From contig CAMEYM010000001.1 in the NCBI GenBank assembly GCA_945947575.1, forward strand, positions 30,582 through 94,581: 64,000 nucleotides of DNA, read 5' to 3'. This document shows positions 58,900 through 64,000 of the stretch, piece after piece. The stretch is from Rhizobium sp. Q54 (GTDB lineage Bacteria > Pseudomonadota > Alphaproteobacteria > UBA2966 > CAIVPW01). A program made the translations under genes and the position numbers. Below the pieces are notes generated by a model. It saw only the letters and a program-made list of their open reading frames with translations, did no database searches and was not told the DNA's origin. Position 1 is the stretch's first letter; every line of letters begins with the position of its first letter.

Positions 58900-59364
58900 C
58901 TAGGCCGCGTGCGGCGTCGCGCTCTCCGTGAGCAGTGCGTACAGCGCGTCGGCGTTGCGCGAGCCGCGCAGCTTCTCGCACATGGCGCGGTCGCGCAGGA
59001 CGCGGCTGACCTTGGCGAGGGCCTTGAGGTGATCGGCGCCGGCGCTCTCGGGCGCCAGCAGCATGAACACGAGGTCGACGGGCTCGCCGTCGATGGCGTC
59101 GAAGTCTACGGGCGTCTCGACGCGCGCGAAGAATCCGTACAGCCGATCGAGGCCGGGCACTTTGCCGTGCGGAATGGCGATACCGCCGCCGATGCCGGTG
59201 GTGCCCAGGCGCTCACGCTCCTGCACCACCTCGAAGATCAGGCGTTCGTCGAGCTTGGTGACCTTGGCGGCTCGCGCCGCCATCTCGGCAAAGACCTGCT
59301 TCTTGCTCGTAGCTTTGAGCGTCGGCACGACGTTGCCAGGGCCAAGCAAAGCGTTCAAATCCAT
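58900..59364 (-). CDS. ptsN: PTS IIA-like nitrogen regulatory protein PtsN
   Basis: LNALLGPGNVVPTLKATSKKQVFAEMAARAAK, GTTGIGGGIAIPHGKVPGLDRLYG. Confidence 0.95.
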   Translation of the reverse strand: MDLNALLGPGNVVPTLKATSKKQVFAEMAARAAKVTKLDERLIFEVVQERERLGTTGIGGGIAIPHGKVPGLDRLYGFFARVETPVDFDAIDGEPVDLVFMLLAPESAGADHLKALAKVSRVLRDRAMCEKLRGSRNADALYALLTESATPHAA

Positions 59365-59953
59365 GATCGAACCTCGCCCCCGTACTGAAAATGTGGGCAA
59401 CACACGCGTCTTCGGCCGGCGCTCATCGGCGCTGTCGGAGGACGCCATCCGTTCTGGGATCAGGCCGCGAATGACGACGACCCATGGAAACGCACCCGGG
59501 GGGGCTCCGTGCCGGCCACGATCATGGCCGGCCAAGCCAGACTCCGTCGAAAAAACGGGCACCCGGCGCATTTGGGACGCGGGACCATAGGCCCGCCCCC
59601 TGGGGGTGTCAACCGAACAGAATATGACAGTTTCGCAAGGGTCTCCGGCCGATTCCGCGCCTCCGGCGTGGCCTTGGCGGCGCACTCCTGCGACCGTTTG
59701 GCGCGGGAGGGGTGCCCCGCAAAGCGCCCCCGCCGGCGACCGAGTTCTTGGTTACGGTGCGTTGCCGTCGAACCGCCTGTCACGTGTTGTTACAAAACAG
59801 CCCTCCCTGCTACCCGCAGTGGGCATATTGCTGGCACCGCAAGCGCTTACATGTGATCGAGCGCAGCGCGGCGTGCCGATCGGAACACCCTGTCCTGTCC
59901 TCCCCGGGGTTCCCCGGCGCGCCACGCGCGCACTCGTTTGTCCGGGACCCGTG

Positions 59954-61429
59954 ATGGGATTGGTCGGCAGAATGGTACGGCTACGGTGGCTGCAGACCCG
60001 GTGGCGGTGGACCGCCGCCGGCTTGGCGCTGGTGGCTGGCGCAGGCGCCATGTGGGCGATCACCCGTGGCGGCGATGCTGGCAGTGCCGCGCTCCGTACC
60101 GCCACCATCGACCGCGGCTCCATCGTCACCGCCATCCCGGCGAGCGGCGCGATCCAGGCGATCGGCAGCGTCAACATCATGACGCAGGTCAGCGGCCAGC
60201 TCACCGAGGTCAACGTCGACTACAACACTCCTGTCACCGCCGGCATGGTGGTGGCGCGTCTCGATCCCGAGCTGTTCCAGTCGCGCCTCAATTCGGCCGA
60301 GGCCGACCTGGTGATGGCGCGCGCCGGTCTCGTCTCCGCCGAAGCGGCGGTCGATCGCGCCCGCACCGACATCCGCAGCTCCGAGGCCTCGCTCACCGCC
60401 AACCGCGCCCAGCTGGCCAATGCGCAACTGGCTCTGGAGCAGGCGCAGCGCGATCTCGATCGCGCCGCCGAGTTGTTCTCGCGCAACGTCGTCACCCAGG
60501 TCGCCGTGCGCGACGCCGAGACCAAGGTCAACCAGGCGCGCACCCAGATCGAGCAGACGACCGCCAACATCAACGGCCAGATCGCCAGCCTCGACGGCCG
60601 CCGCTCGTCGCTCATCATCGCCGAGGCCGGCGTGACGTCGGCGCGTGCCACCATTCAGCAGAAGCAGGCGTCGGTCACCGAGGCCAAGACCGAGCTGGAG
60701 CGCACCGTCATCAAGGCGCCCGCCGACGGCGTCATCATTGCCCGCAACGTCGAGGCCGGCCAATCGGTCATTGCCGGCACCAACCAGCCGACCATTCTGT
60801 TCAGCACCGCCCGTGACCTCGCCCAGATGGAGCTCCTGGTCAGCGTGGACGAATCCGACATCGCCAAGGTGCAGGTCGGACAGCCGGTGATGTTCACGGT
60901 CTCCAGCTACCCCGGCCGCAACTTCGCCGGCCGGGTGGCGCAGGTGCGTCTCGCCGCCAAGACGGTGCAGAACGTCACCACCTACCAAGTCGTCGTCGCC
61001 ATCAATAACAGCGACCTAGCCTTGCTGCCGGGCATGACGGCAAGCGGCAGCATCGTTCTCGCCCAGCGCGACGTGCTGCGCGTTCCCAACACGGCGCTGC
61101 GCTATGCGCCGGCCGGCGCCGTCACGGTCACCAACGCCCAGGCGCCCATGCAGAACGGCGGCCGCGCCGGCCGCGTGTTCGTCGAGGACGAAGCGGGCAA
61201 GCCGCAAATGGTGGCGATCGCCATCGGCGTTACCGACGGCCGCTTCACCGAGGTGCTGGCTGGCAATCTGACGCCCGGCCAGAAGATCATTACCGGCACC
61301 ACCGCCGATGTGGCGGCGCCCGCCGCGCCACAAGGTCCGCAGTTCCAGGTGTTCGGTCCCGGCGACGCCCCGCCGCCCGGCTTCCAGGCGCCGCCGGGCG
61401 CGCAAGTGCAGATCCGGATCGGTGGATAG
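59954..61429 (+). CDS. HlyD/MacA-family efflux periplasmic adaptor subunit
   Basis: N-terminal TM; GSVNIMTQVSGQLTEVNVDYNTPVTAGMVVARLDPELFQ; coiled-coil; IKAPADGVIIARNVEAGQSV. Confidence 0.88.
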   Translation: MGLVGRMVRLRWLQTRWRWTAAGLALVAGAGAMWAITRGGDAGSAALRTATIDRGSIVTAIPASGAIQAIGSVNIMTQVSGQLTEVNVDYNTPVTAGMVVARLDPELFQSRLNSAEADLVMARAGLVSAEAAVDRARTDIRSSEASLTANRAQLANAQLALEQAQRDLDRAAELFSRNVVTQVAVRDAETKVNQARTQIEQTTANINGQIASLDGRRSSLIIAEAGVTSARATIQQKQASVTEAKTELERTVIKAPADGVIIARNVEAGQSVIAGTNQPTILFSTARDLAQMELLVSVDESDIAKVQVGQPVMFTVSSYPGRNFAGRVAQVRLAAKTVQNVTTYQVVVAINNSDLALLPGMTASGSIVLAQRDVLRVPNTALRYAPAGAVTVTNAQAPMQNGGRAGRVFVEDEAGKPQMVAIAIGVTDGRFTEVLAGNLTPGQKIITGTTADVAAPAAPQGPQFQVFGPGDAPPPGFQAPPGAQVQIRIGG

Positions 61430-61450
61430 CGTCGTCCCGAAGGGGCGCAG

Positions 61451-62953
61451 CTAGGCGATCATCTTCTTCAGACGCCGGCGATCCACCGACGAGGGAATGC
61501 GCATGGCTTCGCGGTACTTGGCGACCGTGCGGCGCGCGATGTCGATGTCGGCGCCGCGCAGGATCTCGACGATGCGATCATCGGACAGGATCGACTCCGG
61601 CGTCTCGTGATCGATCAGCTGGCGGATGCGCGCGCGCACCGATTCGGCCGAGTGATTGGCGCCGCCGTCGGCGGACGCGATCGCCGACGTAAAGAAGTAC
61701 TTCATCGGGAAGATGCCGCGCGGCGTCGTCATGTGCTTGTTCGCCGTGACGCGGCTCACCGTGCTCTCGTGCATGCTGATCGCCGTGGCGATATCGCGCA
61801 GGTTCAGCGGGCGCAGATAGGCGACGCCGTGCGTGAGGAACTCTTCCTGTTGCGCCACGATCTCGGTCGCAACCTTCAGGATGGTGTTGGCGCGCTGATC
61901 CAGCGACTTCACCAGCCAGTTGGCCGAGCTCAGCTTCTCCGAGAGATACGACTTGTCCGCTTCGGAGTTGGCGGATGACGAGATCCGCGAGTAGTAGCGC
62001 GTGTTGACGAGGACGGAGGGGAGCGTGTCGGCGTTGAGCTCGATCAGCCAGCCACCCTTCGGCCGGGCGCGCACGAACACGTCGGGCACCACGGTTTGGG
62101 CGAGGTCGGTGCCGAACGCCAGGCCCGGCTTCGGGTTGAGCGATTTGACCTCGGCGATCATGTCGAGCACGTCTTCGGTGCTCTGGCTGCAGACCTTGCA
62201 CAGCGCCGGCACGTCATTGCGCGCCAACAGGTCGAGACGGCTCAGCATCGCCTGCATGGCGGGATCGAGGTGGTCGCGCTCCTTGAGCTGGATCGCCAGG
62301 CACTCCGCCAACGTGCGTGCGAACACGCCGGGGGGATCGAAGCGCTGCAGGCGCGACAGCGTGCCCTCGACGCGCTCGACGGTAGTACCGACCGAATCGG
62401 CCACCGCTTCGAGGTCGCCGACCAGGTAGCCCGCCTCGTTGACGAGGTCGATGAGCTGCACTCCGATCAGCCGATCGACCATGTCGCCGACATCGAGGCC
62501 GAGCTGCGAGCGCAAGTGATCCTGCAGCGATTCGTCCTTCGACGTGGACTGCTCGAAGTCGAACTCCTCCGAGTCGAAGTCGCTGCGCCCGCCCTTGCTG
62601 TGCATGTAGAGGTCGCCACCGACGCCGTCGCCGGCGGACGGCTCGTCGGCGTTCATCGCCTCGTGCATGCCGACATCGAGCGGCGTGTCGTCCGTCTTAC
62701 CCTCGCGAACAATCTGATCGAGCGTCGTCGTGGAGGAGTCGCCCGTCGTCTGGGCGACCTGGTCGCCCGGCTCGTTCTCGACCGTGCGCTCGGCCTCGCG
62801 CTTCTCCAGCAGCGGATTCTGTTCGAGCTCACCCTCGACGTACTCGGCAAGCTCAAGATTGTTCAGCTGCAGCAGCTTGATTGCCTGCTGCAACTGCGGG
62901 GTCATCACCAGGGTCTGTGCCTGGCGGAGCTCTAGTCTGGGTGTGATTGCCAT
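61451..62953 (-). CDS. rpoN: RNA polymerase sigma-54 factor
   Basis: LELRQAQTLVMTPQLQQAIKLLQLNNLEL, VSRVTANKHMTTPRGIFPMKYFF, RRTVAKYREAMRIPSSVDRRR. Confidence 0.97.
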   Translation of the reverse strand: MAITPRLELRQAQTLVMTPQLQQAIKLLQLNNLELAEYVEGELEQNPLLEKREAERTVENEPGDQVAQTTGDSSTTTLDQIVREGKTDDTPLDVGMHEAMNADEPSAGDGVGGDLYMHSKGGRSDFDSEEFDFEQSTSKDESLQDHLRSQLGLDVGDMVDRLIGVQLIDLVNEAGYLVGDLEAVADSVGTTVERVEGTLSRLQRFDPPGVFARTLAECLAIQLKERDHLDPAMQAMLSRLDLLARNDVPALCKVCSQSTEDVLDMIAEVKSLNPKPGLAFGTDLAQTVVPDVFVRARPKGGWLIELNADTLPSVLVNTRYYSRISSSANSEADKSYLSEKLSSANWLVKSLDQRANTILKVATEIVAQQEEFLTHGVAYLRPLNLRDIATAISMHESTVSRVTANKHMTTPRGIFPMKYFFTSAIASADGGANHSAESVRARIRQLIDHETPESILSDDRIVEILRGADIDIARRTVAKYREAMRIPSSVDRRRLKKMIA

Positions 62954-62964
62954 GGCGGGGTGCG

Positions 62965-63759
62965 CTAGAGGCTGAAGCGCTCTCCCAGGTACACACGGCG
63001 CACGTCCTTGTGCGCGACGATTTCGGCGGGCGGGCCCTCCATGAGCACGCGACCCTCGTGCAGGATGTAGGCGCGGTCGACGATGTCGAGCGCCTCGCGC
63101 ACGTTGTGGTCGGTGATCAGAACGCCGATGCCGCGGTCCTTCAGGTGCGACACGAGATCGCGGATGTCGGCGACGGCGATCGGGTCGATGCCGGCCAGCG
63201 GCTCGTCGAGCAGCATGAACGACGGCCGTGTCGCGAGCGCGCGCGCAATTTCCACGCGGCGGCGTTCGCCACCGGACAAGGCCTGCGCCGGCGTGCGGCG
63301 CAAGTGGCTGATGGAGAATTCGGCGAGCAGCTCGTCCAAGAGCGCCTCGCGCGCGTCGCGCATTGGCTCGACCACTTCGAGCACGGCGCGGATGTTTCCC
63401 TCGACCGTGAGGCCGCGGAAGATCGACGCCTCCTGCGGCAGGTAGCCGACGCCCAGCCGCGCGCGGCGGTACATGGGCAGATTGGTGATGTCGTGGCCGT
63501 CGAGGAAGATGCTGCCGTAGTCCGGCGCGATCAGTCCCGACAGGATGTAGAAGCAGGTCGTCTTGCCGGCGCCGTTCGGACCCAAGAGGCCGACCGCTTC
63601 GCCGCGCTGCAGCGACAGCGATACGTCGCGGAGAACAGGGCGCTTCTTGTAGGACTTGCCCAGCATGTTCGCGAGCAGGCCGTCGTTCGAGGCAACTAGG
63701 CGTGGACCGTTCGGGTCCTGGTTGGCGGATGAACCGGGAAGAGTGCCTGGGGCGCTCAT
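62965..63759 (-). CDS. lptB: LPS export ABC transporter ATP-binding protein LptB
   Basis: [76 protein letters not shown]. Confidence 0.96.
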   Translation of the reverse strand: MSAPGTLPGSSANQDPNGPRLVASNDGLLANMLGKSYKKRPVLRDVSLSLQRGEAVGLLGPNGAGKTTCFYILSGLIAPDYGSIFLDGHDITNLPMYRRARLGVGYLPQEASIFRGLTVEGNIRAVLEVVEPMRDAREALLDELLAEFSISHLRRTPAQALSGGERRRVEIARALATRPSFMLLDEPLAGIDPIAVADIRDLVSHLKDRGIGVLITDHNVREALDIVDRAYILHEGRVLMEGPPAEIVAHKDVRRVYLGERFSL

Positions 63760-63778
63760 GGGTACCGCGCGGCGACCC

Positions 63779-64000
63779 CTACTTGGGGTTGCCGGCTGCC
63801 TCCGGAACGAAGACGCCGCGGACCCGGCCATCGGCGCCCACTCCGGCGGCGCCTTCCATGCGGCTTGTGCCATTCGCAAGGTTCAGTACCAGTCGTTCAC
63901 CACGCAGGACGTTCTCGCCTCGGGTGAGTACCACGGCACCGGTTAACGTAATGATACCGGGGGCCACCTCGTACACGGCGGTGTTGCCCTGGGCCGTTTC
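63779..64000 (-). CDS. lptA: LptA/OstA-family LPS transport protein, C-terminal part (continues beyond window)
   Basis: [42 protein letters not shown]; adjacent to lptB. Confidence 0.85.
   Translation of the reverse strand, partial: ETAQGNTAVYEVAPGIITLTGAVVLTRGENVLRGERLVLNLANGTSRMEGAAGVGADGRVRGVFVPEAAGNPK

Overview
64 kb of a GC-rich, gene-dense chromosome. Gene families and order point to an alphaproteobacterium, probably Rhodospirillales-like (inference, no search run). I support about 64 protein-coding genes, two tRNAs (Arg-CCG, Ala-GGC), one GNRA-loop terminator and several strong inverted repeats. Most of the window is conserved housekeeping: polA; chvI-chvG-hprK-rapZ-HPr-EI; ahcY; tsaE-addB-addA-trxA; folC-accD-trpABF-pyrF-lapA-ihfB-sppA-rpsA-cmk-aroA; ptsN; rpoN-lptB-lptA. 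I found no CRISPR array, prophage, transposase or obvious large defense island. Observations most worth follow-up: (1) a spermidine synthase with a 72-residue histone-H1-like Lys/Arg/Ala tail; (2) DNA polymerase I whose 3'-5' exonuclease catalytic Asp residues look substituted; (3) a PAS sensor that stops where a histidine-kinase module would be expected, beside a block of accessory genes that includes a lower-GC ORFan with a possible PUA/EVE-like motif; (4) a PTS phosphorelay with no EIIA gene between rapZ and HPr; (5) a nested 81-nt stem-loop upstream of a DEAD-box helicase; (6) a 28-nt hairpin repeat present twice at 27/28 identity, one copy inside a 76-bp MITE-like element with 13-bp perfect terminal inverted repeats; (7) a FitAB/VapBC-type module with a perfect TGCTATC operator overlapping the start codon.
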